Shown here: positions 1 to 8,423 of the stretch, piece after piece
How positions within the stretch are numbered: position 1 is the stretch's first letter
Layout: every line of letters begins with the position of its first letter
NCBI RefSeq assembly: GCF_027944115.1
Contig: NZ_JAPJZI010000001.1
Location: 3,286,001-3,350,000, forward strand
From: Hoeflea prorocentri
GTDB taxonomy: Bacteria; Pseudomonadota; Alphaproteobacteria; Rhizobiales; Rhizobiaceae
Length of the DNA: 64,000 nucleotides
Reading direction: 5' to 3'
Program-made: the position numbers and the translations under genes
The notes under the pieces: generated by a model
What the model saw: only the letters and a program-made list of their open reading frames with translations
The model's database searches: none
What the model was told of the DNA's origin: nothing

Positions 1-29
1 GGAACTACTCAACCCTGAGGGAGAATGTC

Positions 30-995
30 ATGGGAAGAATAAAGGCACTGGGTCTGTCGGCAGCTTTCATGCTCGCTTCGACGGCAGCAATCGCGCAGGA
101 AGTTGTGATGGTTGCCGAACCAAACTGGGCCAGCGGCCGCGCCATGGCCGGGCTGATCAAGGTCGTCATCGAAGACAAGCTTGGCGGCAAGGCGGAGCTG
201 GTTCCAGGCACCAACGCAGTTATTTTCAAGGCAATGGATCGTGGCAAGGGCGAAATCGATGTTCACCCTGACGTGTGGCTGCCCAATCAGGAGAACTTCA
301 CCAGCGAATATGTGGACACGAACAATACTGTCGCGCTAAGCGAAGGCAGCTACAAGGGCTTTTCCGCGTTCTGCGCACCAAAAGGGTTCGCCGAGAAACA
401 CAACATCAAATCCGTTTTCGATCTGGCGACGCCTGAAATCGCCAAGCTGATGGACCGTGATGGCGACGGAATGGGCGATATCTGGGTCGGCGCTCAGGGC
501 TGGGCCTCCACCAAGGCCAATTCGGTCAAGGTTCGCGACTATGGCATCACCAATTTCTTCGAGCCGATCATCGCCGAAGAAGAGGTCGCCACCGCTTCGA
601 TTTCGGACGCGCTCAACAAGGGTGAAGGCTTTGCCTTTTATTGTTATGCGCCGCACTACAACTGGTTTGTCTTCGACATGCTTCGCCTTGAAGAGCCGGC
701 CTTCGACCCGGCCAAATATGTGATGGTGCAGCCGGCGGAGGATCCGAAGTGGTTCGAGAAGTCAAAAATCACCTCGGGCGACAAGGAAAAGACCATTCAC
801 GTGGCCTACTCCAAGACGCTCGAAGATCGCACGCCCTCTGTCGCCAGTTTCCTTTCCAAAATCGATATGGATACCGAGACCGTCAACAATTTCACCCACG
901 AGATCGTTGTGAAGAAGCGCCCGAGCACGGAGGTTGCCCGCGAGTGGATTGCGGCCAATCCCGACCGCGTCGACACCTGGCTCGGCCTTAACTGA
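30..995 (+). CDS. proX: Glycine betaine/proline-type ABC transporter substrate-binding protein (ProX-like)
   Basis: Periplasmic binding protein of a quaternary-amine or betaine importer. The 321-residue product opens with a Sec signal peptide ending near residue 22 (Ala-rich core, AIAQ). A WASGRAMAG stretch and later Trp/Tyr-rich segments are typical of aromatic-box betaine binders of the OpuAC family. An acidic D-x-D-G-D-G loop at about residues 142-150 resembles a calcium loop but is common in this subfamily. The start ATG follows a GAGGGAGAA ribosome site. The ATPase and permease follow on the same strand. Ligand identity (betaine, carnitine, choline, proline betaine) is inference only. 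Confidence 0.88.
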   Translation: MGRIKALGLSAAFMLASTAAIAQEVVMVAEPNWASGRAMAGLIKVVIEDKLGGKAELVPGTNAVIFKAMDRGKGEIDVHPDVWLPNQENFTSEYVDTNNTVALSEGSYKGFSAFCAPKGFAEKHNIKSVFDLATPEIAKLMDRDGDGMGDIWVGAQGWASTKANSVKVRDYGITNFFEPIIAEEEVATASISDALNKGEGFAFYCYAPHYNWFVFDMLRLEEPAFDPAKYVMVQPAEDPKWFEKSKITSGDKEKTIHVAYSKTLEDRTPSVASFLSKIDMDTETVNNFTHEIVVKKRPSTEVAREWIAANPDRVDTWLGLN

Positions 996-1009
996 CCGTA
1001 TTGCTTCAA

Positions 1010-1053
1010 GGTCGCCCGCGCTGATTTCTCCTTGGGTGCGGGTGACCCTTTTT
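1010..1053 (+). terminator. Attenuator/terminator hairpin after the binding-protein gene
   Basis: GGTCGCCCGC (1010-1019) pairs with GCGGGTGACC (1038-1047) with one G-T pair and an 18-nt loop, followed by CTTTTT. It lies between the binding-protein gene and the ATPase gene, where partial termination would give excess binding protein relative to the membrane parts. Confidence 0.6.
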
Positions 1054-1105
1054 ATCGGACCGGGATATCGCCTCGTACGGGCGGCATCCTGAGGAGGAGA
1101 CCGCT

Positions 1106-2185
1106 TTGTCCATCCAACCCAATGCAAACGACTTTCACGATGCCGTCATCGCCATCTCCGGGGTGTGGAAAATCTTCGGAGACCGTCAGGCAGAGGCCAT
1201 GGAGGCCATCAGAAGAGACGGTCTTTCCAAAGCCGAAGTGCTCGAAAAATTCGATTGCGTTGTGGGCGTCGCCGACGCCAATTTCACGGTCACGCAGGGT
1301 GAAATCTTCTGCATTATGGGTCTGTCGGGCAGTGGTAAATCGACGCTCGTACGCCACGTCAACCGACTCCTGACCCCGACGGCCGGTCAGGTCAGCGTTG
1401 CCGGTCTCGACATCATGGCGCTGAACGAAGACGAACTGCTGCAGGTGCGCAACGAGAAGATCGCCATGGTCTTCCAAAACTTCGGACTGATGCCGCACCG
1501 ATCGGTGCGCGACAATGTGGCGATGCCGCTGGAAATCCGGGGCATGTCCCAGAACGATCGCTGGCAGGCCGCCGAGCGGGCGCTGGCTCTTGTCGAGCTT
1601 GCCGAATGGAAGGACAAGTTCGCCCATGAGCTTTCCGGCGGCATGCAACAGCGTGTCGGTCTTGCAAGGGCCATTGCCGCCGACGCCGATGTTTTGCTGA
1701 TGGACGAGCCGTTCAGCGCGCTCGACCCGCTTATCCGCCGGCAATTGCAGGATGAGTTCATGCGCCTGGCCAATCGGATGAAGAAAACCACGCTTTTCAT
1801 CACCCATGATCTCGACGAGGCCGTTCGGATCGGCGACCGGATCGCCATCATGCGCGATGGTGCAATCGTTCAGACCGGAACGCCCGAAGAAATCATCATG
1901 AAACCCGCCGATGACTATGTCACCGACTTCGTCGCCGGAATTTCACGGATCAATCTCATCCGGGCGCACAGCCTGACAATTCCGCGTGCGCAGTACGAGG
2001 CCGAGAACGGCCCGTTGCCAGACGCTCCCCATACGGTCGACGGCGAAGAGACCCTCAAGCAAATCATTCAGCGAGCCACAGAGATCGACGGCCCCTTGCT
2101 TGTCATCGACAAGGAGGCCGGGGAGCTGGGTGTGATTACAAACAGCCAGATCCTGAATGGCGTGATCATGGGGACAGAAGACTGA
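1106..2185 (+). CDS. proV: Betaine/proline ABC transporter ATP-binding protein (ProV-like)
   Basis: Energises the importer at the inner membrane. The 359-residue protein has Walker A GLSGSGKST at about 72-80, the signature LSGGMQQR, Walker B LLMDEPFSALD and the ITHD switch, in the order of the ProV/OpuAA family, with the family's extra N-terminal helix before the Walker A. The C-terminal tail (about 300-355) looks like a shortened CBS-type region. The start is a TTG at 1106 placed 7 nt after a GAGGAGGA ribosome site; no ATG fits. Its stop overlaps the permease start (TGATG). Confidence 0.88.
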   Translation: MSIQPNANDFHDAVIAISGVWKIFGDRQAEAMEAIRRDGLSKAEVLEKFDCVVGVADANFTVTQGEIFCIMGLSGSGKSTLVRHVNRLLTPTAGQVSVAGLDIMALNEDELLQVRNEKIAMVFQNFGLMPHRSVRDNVAMPLEIRGMSQNDRWQAAERALALVELAEWKDKFAHELSGGMQQRVGLARAIAADADVLLMDEPFSALDPLIRRQLQDEFMRLANRMKKTTLFITHDLDEAVRIGDRIAIMRDGAIVQTGTPEEIIMKPADDYVTDFVAGISRINLIRAHSLTIPRAQYEAENGPLPDAPHTVDGEETLKQIIQRATEIDGPLLVIDKEAGELGVITNSQILNGVIMGTED

Positions 2186-3696
2186 TGGCGATAAGCGAAA
2201 CAGCCGAACTGCCCGAGGTCACCGACCAGAACCCCGTAAAGGAGTTCGTTGCAGTCAACGAGACCTACTACGAGCAGCAGTTCAAGATCATCGGCGACAA
2301 GCGCGGCTTCGCCTTTACCTGGAACTGGGCCGCTTTCCTTCTTGGCTCGATCTGGTTCGGCATGCGCAGCATCTGGAGCTATTTCCTGCCTTTTGTCGCG
2401 CTTGAGACGCTGGCGATCGTTCAGCTTGCGCGCGGCATTTGGGGTGATCTGGGAGCCCCCATCCTTGCGCGCCTGCCGGGTATCGAGAACACCCTCGCCT
2501 TCCGGCGTGAACAACTGGCGGAGGCAAGGGAGAACGCGCCCGACAAGGTCGAGACCTTCGAAAACGCGATCGCCTCGCTCGAGCGTGCGATCGAGGGCAT
2601 CAAACAGGAGGCTGCGGCTGCCAACGATACTGCCCTGCAACTTATCATCATGGGACTGGCAGGCCTCCTGCTTATCAAAAGCGCCGAGGCGCTTCTTGCA
2701 AACGGAGCGCTGCAGGCCCGCTTTACGCAATGGCTTTCAGACCGCACGATCGGTTCCGGCCTGAAAGCCCAGAATATCGCGCTGGCCTTCATCCTTGCAG
2801 CGATGACATACATCACCTGTTCGCTGAAATTCGGGTTTCCAGATCAGGTTCCCTCGCTCACCGCCTTTCCGGCAGACCCGCAATTCCAGGCCTCCGTCGC
2901 GGACGCCATCAAACAATGGATGGCGAATGCCGCTGTCCAGTCCGAATGGTTCTTCGATGGCCTGACATTTGTTATCCGCGGTGTACTTGATGCGCTCGAG
3001 ACGATCTTCGTGGAGACGCCATGGCCGGTGATGGGCGGTTTCATTCTCCTTCTGACCGGACTTTCAGCCGGATGGCGGGCAGCGGTCTTTACGGGCGCGG
3101 GCCTAGCCTATCTCGGCTATCTGGGTTTCTGGGACAAGAGTATGAAGACCCTCGCGCTGCTGGGAACTGCGGCGTGCATCTCCATATCGCTCGGCATCCC
3201 GCTTGGCATTGCCTGCGCGCGCAGCAGCCGGCTTTACGCCTTTGTGCGCCCGGTGCTCGATTTCATGCAGACCATGCCGGCCTTTGTTTATCTGATCCCG
3301 GTGATCGCCTTCTTCGGCACCGGCAAGCCCGCGGCCATCATCGCCACCATGATCTTTGGCGGCTCGCCGGTTGTCCGCCTGACGGTGCTCGGCCTCAAGG
3401 GTGTGCCGAATGATGTCCGGGAAGCGGCGATGGCCTTTGGAGGCAACAAGCGCTATCTGCTTTGGAAGGTCGATCTGCCGCTGGCCATGCCATCGATCAT
3501 GGCGGGCATAAACCAGACCATTCTTCTCAGTCTTGCAATGGTGGTGATCGCGTCTCTTATCGGCGCGAAGGGCCTTGGCGAGGATGTGCTTGAGGCGCTG
3601 CAATACGCCTCCGAGGGTCAAGGAATTCTGGCCGGTCTGGCGATCCTCTTCTGCGCCATGATCCTCGACCGGATCATTCAGGGAAAAAGGAGGTAA
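2185..3696 (+). CDS. proW: Betaine/proline ABC permease (ProW-like) with DUF2628-like N-terminus
   Basis: Inner-membrane channel subunit. The last 200 residues form a standard binding-protein-dependent permease domain with the coupling loop VREAAMAFGGNKR at about residue 412. The first 300 residues are unusual: a RGFAFTWNWAAFLLGSIWF segment at about 34-55, typical of DUF2628-type membrane modules, then further hydrophobic helices, a charged helix (about 108-150) likely to be coiled coil, and more transmembrane segments. At 503 residues it is much longer than E. coli ProW (354). It overlaps the ATPase stop and precedes the GYD gene by 4 nt. Permease role is secure; the N-terminal domain assignment is from motif recognition. 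Confidence 0.85.
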   Translation: MAISETAELPEVTDQNPVKEFVAVNETYYEQQFKIIGDKRGFAFTWNWAAFLLGSIWFGMRSIWSYFLPFVALETLAIVQLARGIWGDLGAPILARLPGIENTLAFRREQLAEARENAPDKVETFENAIASLERAIEGIKQEAAAANDTALQLIIMGLAGLLLIKSAEALLANGALQARFTQWLSDRTIGSGLKAQNIALAFILAAMTYITCSLKFGFPDQVPSLTAFPADPQFQASVADAIKQWMANAAVQSEWFFDGLTFVIRGVLDALETIFVETPWPVMGGFILLLTGLSAGWRAAVFTGAGLAYLGYLGFWDKSMKTLALLGTAACISISLGIPLGIACARSSRLYAFVRPVLDFMQTMPAFVYLIPVIAFFGTGKPAAIIATMIFGGSPVVRLTVLGLKGVPNDVREAAMAFGGNKRYLLWKVDLPLAMPSIMAGINQTILLSLAMVVIASLIGAKGLGEDVLEALQYASEGQGILAGLAILFCAMILDRIIQGKRR

Positions 3697-3700
3697 CGCG

Positions 3701-4036
3701 ATGACCGTGATGGTCGCCCTGTTCATCAAATATGAAAATGACAAGAAAGCGAAGATGCTGAAAACCGCAAGCGACCGCGCGGCGGTGTCGGACAAGGCCG
3801 TCGCCGCCATGGGTGGGAAGCTGCTCCACGCCTACGGGACGTGCGGCGAATTCGACATGATGTTCATCTACGAAATGCCTGACATGGCTTCCGTCGCGAC
3901 CAATATGATGCTTGCCGATGCAAGCGGCATGTCCAAATATCACAAGATCATCCCGCTTTTTTCGAACGACGATTTCGTCGCCGCGCAAAAGCGGGCGGGC
4001 GCGATGACCGACTCCTATTCAGCGGTCGATGAATGA
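3701..4036 (+). CDS. GYD-domain protein
   Basis: A 111-residue protein of the GYD family (small ferredoxin-like alpha/beta fold, biochemical role not established). Visible are the opening beta strand VALFIKYEND, the GGKLLHAYGTCGEFDMMFIYEMPD core that matches the family's G-x-Y/F-D turn, and the alanine-rich helix around residue 70. Ribosome site AGGAGG precedes the ATG. It sits between the permease and the amidohydrolase and overlaps the latter by 4 nt (ATGA), so translation is probably coupled. A role in the amidohydrolase pathway is inference. Confidence 0.7.
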   Translation: MTVMVALFIKYENDKKAKMLKTASDRAAVSDKAVAAMGGKLLHAYGTCGEFDMMFIYEMPDMASVATNMMLADASGMSKYHKIIPLFSNDDFVAAQKRAGAMTDSYSAVDE

Positions 4037-5658
4037 GCGCATACCTCTTCACCGGCGGCCCGATCATCAGCGTCGACAAGACCAACCCAACTCCCGAGGC
4101 CGTGGTCATCGAGAACGGCAAAATACTCTTTGCAGGTCCTCTGTCAGAGGCACGTTCGCGCATGCCCTCGGCTCTTGAGCGCGTCGATCTAGCCGGCTCT
4201 TCCCTGTTGCCCGGCTTCATCGACGCGCACTCCCATCCGCTCTGGGCGGCCAAGACACGCGGCGCACCCGTCGTTGATGTGAGGGCCGAGACCGTGCCGA
4301 CCTTCGATGCGTTGCTCGCGAAGATCGAACGCCGTGTGGCTGCAGCAAAAAGCGGAGAATTCCTGCTGTTTTTCGGCCTTGATGCGCAGTTGCATGAGGG
4401 TTTCGACACACCGACGCGTCAGTTCCTCGACGACATCGCACCTGACAATCCACTCGGTATACAGACATCCAACTGCCATGCGCTGTTCATGAACTCTGCA
4501 GGTTTTGCGGCCTGCGGCATTGATGAGAATACACCGACACCGACGGGCTCGGTCATCGACCGCGACGATACGGGACGGCCTACCGGCAAGATTGCCGAAG
4601 CAATTACATGGCAGGCCCTGGAGACGTTTTACGAGGCCTGGGGCGAGGACCGTTTGAATGACGAGTTCGAGGCTGGCATAAACGACTTTATCCGTCAGGG
4701 CATCACCACAACGACCGAACACCTCTACCTGCCGTTTTACAAGGCCTACTATCTTAATGCGCTCGGGAAAGGATGGCCCCTGCCCCGTATCGCCGCCTAT
4801 CAGCAGGCGGTTTCGGCGGACCTGAATGTCGAACGCATGAATGTCGGCGAGGACAGGCTTTGGATGGCTGGGGTCAAAATTCATGCCGACGGATCGCCCT
4901 TCATCGGCAATATCTGGCTGAGCCAGCCCTATCTCGACAACGATATCACGCGGCTTCGTATGGGGCTGGCGCCGGGCCACACGGGCGGCATGAATTACCC
5001 GCCGGAGTATTTCGAGAACATGGTGCGGACCTACGTCAGCCAGGGCTGGCAGATGACGATCCACACCCAGGGCGACCGCACCATCGACACGGTCCTCGAT
5101 CTGCTTGAAAATGTGTTGTCCGAGACACCGCGGCCCGATCACCGGTTTCGTCTCGAACACTGCGCCCTGATGCGCGAGGACCAGATCGAGCGCGCCGTGA
5201 AACTGGGCGTGCTTTCAAGTTTTTTCATAAACCACATTACCCATTGGGGCGCGCCGATCGAGGATGCACTGTTCGGCCCGGAGCGCGCGGCCCACTACAT
5301 GCCGGCCGGCTCGGCCGTAAAGCACGGCATGCGTATCAGCCTGCATGCCGATACGCCGATGACCGACCCATCCGCGCTTGAACTCATGCAGGCGGCCACG
5401 ACACGGACGGCCGGGGACGGCCGATGTGTCGGTGCGGGCGAACGTCTGGACGCGCAAACCGCCCTTAAGGCCGTGACCATCGACGCGGCGTTCCAGATCT
5501 GCAAGGAGGACATGCTGGGCTCCATCAGTCCCGGCAAACATGCCGATCTCGTGGTGCTGGAGAAAAACCCACTTGAAACGCAGAGCGAGGACCTTGCCTC
5601 GATCAAGGTCGAACAGACCTGGCTCGCCGGCGAACGTGTGTGGGCCCATGACGGCTGA
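4033..5658 (+). CDS. Amidohydrolase of the YtcJ/NfdA type (metal-dependent)
   Basis: 541-residue amidohydrolase-superfamily enzyme hydrolysing an amide or cyclic imide bond. The metal site begins with DAHSHPLW near residues 63-70, where the HxH ligands sit; later ligands are in THTQGDRTID and LEHCALM (about 374), and a C-terminal HADTPMTDPSALELMQAA block typical of YtcJ follows. The C-terminal GKHADLVVLEKNP segment is the beta-sandwich return common to the superfamily. No signal peptide, so probably cytoplasmic. It overlaps the GYD gene by 4 nt and the GTPase gene by 11 nt. The linked betaine-type transporter suggests an imported N-containing substrate; the substrate itself is unknown. Confidence 0.82.
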   Translation: MSAYLFTGGPIISVDKTNPTPEAVVIENGKILFAGPLSEARSRMPSALERVDLAGSSLLPGFIDAHSHPLWAAKTRGAPVVDVRAETVPTFDALLAKIERRVAAAKSGEFLLFFGLDAQLHEGFDTPTRQFLDDIAPDNPLGIQTSNCHALFMNSAGFAACGIDENTPTPTGSVIDRDDTGRPTGKIAEAITWQALETFYEAWGEDRLNDEFEAGINDFIRQGITTTTEHLYLPFYKAYYLNALGKGWPLPRIAAYQQAVSADLNVERMNVGEDRLWMAGVKIHADGSPFIGNIWLSQPYLDNDITRLRMGLAPGHTGGMNYPPEYFENMVRTYVSQGWQMTIHTQGDRTIDTVLDLLENVLSETPRPDHRFRLEHCALMREDQIERAVKLGVLSSFFINHITHWGAPIEDALFGPERAAHYMPAGSAVKHGMRISLHADTPMTDPSALELMQAATTRTAGDGRCVGAGERLDAQTALKAVTIDAAFQICKEDMLGSISPGKHADLVVLEKNPLETQSEDLASIKVEQTWLAGERVWAHDG

Positions 5659-6646
5659 ACCCGACCGCGCCGTTCCGGTTGTCACCGTCGGCGGCTTCCT
5701 GGGCGCCGGAAAGACGACGCTGGTCAACGGCTTGCTTGCGCAAAGCAATGGCCGGCGAATCGTTGTTTTCGTCAATGATTTCGGCGCCATCAATATCGAC
5801 TATGACCTGATCGAGACAGTCGAGGAAGATCGCATCTCGCTCAAGAACGGCTGCGTGTGCTGCACGCTCAATGACGATCTGGTCGGTGCTGTTGTCGACT
5901 ATTGCCGGGCTGCAGAAAGCCCGGATGCGTTTGTCATCGAAGCAAGCGGAGTAGCCGATCCGCGATCGCTCGACCAATCCATCCTGGCCCTCCAGGCGGC
6001 CGGACATGTGCGGCTCGATAACCGGATCTACGTGCTCGATGCGGATTGCTTCGGCCGCCTCGACTATGCGGATACCGAATTGCTGATCGACCATGCCGTT
6101 GCCAGCGATCTGGTTCTCGTCAACAAGGCCGATCTGACTACGGCGGAAAAGCTGGCTGCCTTGAGAAAGATGCTGGTGCGCTCATCGCCGCACAACAAAA
6201 TGATCGAGACCCGCCATTGCGCTTTGCCTTTCGATATATTGATTGGAGACGGCCAGCGCGACAAAGCTGTACCGGTGCCTGTTGCACCGAACCAGCTTCT
6301 CGGCCACGAATTCCACAGTTGGAGCACGACCTCGGCGACGCCGATCAACCGCCGGCGTTTCGCAGCGTTTTTGAAAACGCTCGCCGGCTCGACGCTCCGC
6401 GCCAAGGGCAGGCTTTTCTTCGACGACGCACCGGATCGCGCCGTGCTGTTCGACTTTGTCGGCAGTCGGGAAACACGTCGCCTCTTGTCGGAGAAGACCG
6501 CTGATCCGGTTTCCGTCCTTGTTGCGATTGGCCATCAGGATCGTTTTGATGCGGCGCTCATCGCACAGGCTTTCAGCGCAACGCTAAACCCCGTCCCGCC
6601 AGAAGGTGGCAGAACCGAAGAACGCATCGACAACCCGGCTTTTTGA
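5648..6646 (+). CDS. CobW/COG0523-family GTPase (metallochaperone-like)
   Basis: 332-residue G3E GTPase. Walker A GGFLGAGKTTLVN at about 15-27, the CxCC metal-binding motif GCVCCTL at about 68-74, the NKADL guanine-specificity motif near 158 and a C-terminal CobW domain (FHSWSTTSATPINRRRF onward) are all present. Family members move zinc or cobalt into partner enzymes. The in-frame ATG at 5648 was chosen: the longer frame reads inside the amidohydrolase gene. The 11-nt overlap with the metal-dependent amidohydrolase makes that enzyme the likely client (inference). The 3' end overlaps the convergent LysR gene by 63 nt. Confidence 0.85.
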   Translation: MTAEPDRAVPVVTVGGFLGAGKTTLVNGLLAQSNGRRIVVFVNDFGAINIDYDLIETVEEDRISLKNGCVCCTLNDDLVGAVVDYCRAAESPDAFVIEASGVADPRSLDQSILALQAAGHVRLDNRIYVLDADCFGRLDYADTELLIDHAVASDLVLVNKADLTTAEKLAALRKMLVRSSPHNKMIETRHCALPFDILIGDGQRDKAVPVPVAPNQLLGHEFHSWSTTSATPINRRRFAAFLKTLAGSTLRAKGRLFFDDAPDRAVLFDFVGSRETRRLLSEKTADPVSVLVAIGHQDRFDAALIAQAFSATLNPVPPEGGRTEERIDNPAF

Positions 6647-7459
6647 GTCCTTCAATGAGAAGGCAATTTCATCATAGGCACCCGACAGGTCGCTGATCGC
6701 CAGCCGCTGCACGCCGTCAGTCCGACTGGTTGCGAATTTCCAGATAAAGCCAATGCCGAGACCGTTGACGACGGCTTCATAGAGACCGTCGCGCGTATCA
6801 AGCGTCAAAAGCGGTGTCGGCGGCTCGGGCAGCGCCGCGAACATTCTGTCGACAACACGCTGGGTGGACGAGCCCCGTGCACGGAAGATCAATGCTTCGT
6901 TTTGAAGTTCAGCGGCGCTGACGACATCCTTCCGGGCCAGCGGATGATTGGGCGGAGCAATGGCAACGACCTGGTTTGGAGCAAGCGCGGCGCGGCGGAA
7001 ACGGTTGTCCTCGCGCACATTGGGCAAGATGCCGACGTCCACCTCATGGCTGAGCACTGCGCGGGTGATCTTGTCATGCGGGCCCGTTTCCACCCTGAGC
7101 GTGACGCCCGGGTGGGTGCGATGGAATTCGGCAACGACCGCCATTCCGGGCATGGCGTTGCCCAGACCGACGATAATCTGTCCGTCGGCAAGCGAAGTGC
7201 GGCGCGTCAACAATCGCTCGGCTTCGAGCCGTTCCGCCGAAATCCGCTCCGCCATGTCACATAACTCGTTGCATAATTGCGTGGGGAACAGTTTGCCGTG
7301 GTTGCGGACAAAGAGCCTCACGCCATAACTCGCCTCAAGGTCCCTGACGTGCTGCGAAACCGCTGGCTGGCTGATGCCGATCGCTCTTGCCGCCGCGGCG
7401 AAGGAACCGGCATGAGCAACATGACGCACGGCGTCGAGTCGGGCAAATGTCAGATCCAT
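6584..7459 (-). CDS. LysR-family transcriptional regulator
   Basis: 291-residue regulator with the N-terminal winged helix-turn-helix (SFAAAARAIGISQPAVSQHVRDLE, about 18-40) and a substrate-binding effector domain from about residue 90. ATG at 7459 is preferred over an in-frame TTG at 7480 because the family begins with MDLxxLRxxxxV and a GAGAGG site lies upstream. It converges on the GTPase gene and is divergent from the HAD/Dpp operon, the usual position for a LysR activator of that operon. Effector unknown. Confidence 0.85.
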   Translation of the reverse strand: MDLTFARLDAVRHVAHAGSFAAAARAIGISQPAVSQHVRDLEASYGVRLFVRNHGKLFPTQLCNELCDMAERISAERLEAERLLTRRTSLADGQIIVGLGNAMPGMAVVAEFHRTHPGVTLRVETGPHDKITRAVLSHEVDVGILPNVREDNRFRRAALAPNQVVAIAPPNHPLARKDVVSAAELQNEALIFRARGSSTQRVVDRMFAALPEPPTPLLTLDTRDGLYEAVVNGLGIGFIWKFATSRTDGVQRLAISDLSGAYDEIAFSLKDSKSRVVDAFFGSATFWRDGV

Positions 7460-7524
7460 GCAGAACGAACCTCTCGGCAATCAGGGCAAATACCCGACGC
7501 ATGAGCGTTTTTCCTTGAGCGCCT

Positions 7525-7544
7525 CAAACAATAGCTTTCGTTTG
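7525..7544. promoter_or_regulatory. Inverted repeat in LysR/HAD divergent promoter region
   Basis: CAAAC at 7525-7529 and GTTTG at 7540-7544 form a 5-bp inverted repeat separated by 10 nt in the 199-nt gap between the divergent lysR and HAD-phosphatase genes. Size and location suit a LysR dyad; the assignment is inference. Confidence 0.3.
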
Positions 7545-7658
7545 TAACAGCGGTGTCACACTCACCGCCGAAAGAAGAGACGGGACGACACGTCCGTTCG
7601 TTAATCGTGAGGAATTCAACAGCGCATCGGTGAGTGCACCGGTGCGGACGGGAGAGTT

Positions 7659-8423
7659 ATGCCGGTGTCATCGCACACAACCGTTTTGCTGCCGCGGTCC
7701 AAAACGACAGGACAGCTGTCAGTGCGTCTGTGCGCCGATGCTGCCGCGGTTCTATGTGATCTCGATGGCTGCCTGGCTTCCGAGAACAGGGCTTTTGAAG
7801 ACGCACCGGCCTTTGTCGAGACTTGTGGAGACCGGCTATGGATTGTGTCGAACAATTCCACCGACACGGCGGCAAGCCTGTCTGAAAAACTCGACGCAAT
7901 CGGTTTGACGATCCCGGCTGAGCGCATTCTTCTTGCCGGCGAGCAGACGCTTCGCCATCTGGCGGCCAGCCAACCGGCAAAGGGAATCAGCCTTTATGCG
8001 GGGCACGACCTGCAAACACTGAAAGATGAACTGCAGCCCGTGGCCTCGAATGATCCAGGCATTGTTCTTTTGTGCCGCGACCTGGAGTTCAAGCTTGCCA
8101 CGCTGGACCGGCTTGTTGCCGATATCGACAGGGGAGCGGAGTTGTGGGTCAGCAACACGGATGTATCACATCCCGGCATAGGCGGCAGGCCGATCCCGGA
8201 AACCGGCGCACTGCTTGCTGCCCTGCAGGCAATTCGCTCCGATACGCCCTATCGCTGCATCGGCAAGCCGGACCCCTACCTGCTCAGGCAGGTGCTTCGC
8301 AAAAGCGCAACGGTACCGGGAGACGCGGTCTTTGTTGGCGACAATGCGTTGACCGACGGCTGTGCGGCAAAATCCGCCGGTATTGATTTTGTCCATCTGG
8401 TGCGCGGAGGAGACGGGCGATGA
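7659..8423 (+). CDS. HAD-family hydrolase, NagD-like phosphatase
   Basis: 254-residue haloacid-dehalogenase phosphatase. Motif I DLDGCLASE lies near 34-42 (nucleophile and acid Asp), motif II is the WIVSNNST strand, GKPDP (about 203) carries the motif III lysine, and motif IV is FVGDNALTDG (about 225). The cap arrangement and the SNNS motif put it in the NagD/PGP subfamily acting on small phosphate esters. The start ATG follows GGGAGAG. It is the first gene of the peptide-type ABC operon and overlaps the permease start by 4 nt, which ties a phosphatase to uptake. Confidence 0.8.
   Translation: MPVSSHTTVLLPRSKTTGQLSVRLCADAAAVLCDLDGCLASENRAFEDAPAFVETCGDRLWIVSNNSTDTAASLSEKLDAIGLTIPAERILLAGEQTLRHLAASQPAKGISLYAGHDLQTLKDELQPVASNDPGIVLLCRDLEFKLATLDRLVADIDRGAELWVSNTDVSHPGIGGRPIPETGALLAALQAIRSDTPYRCIGKPDPYLLRQVLRKSATVPGDAVFVGDNALTDGCAAKSAGIDFVHLVRGGDGR

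Noticed and set aside
453-486. EF-hand-like calcium loop in the ProX-like protein
   Set aside because: D-x-D-G-D-G loops are common in this receptor subfamily and no partner helix pair of an EF-hand is evident.
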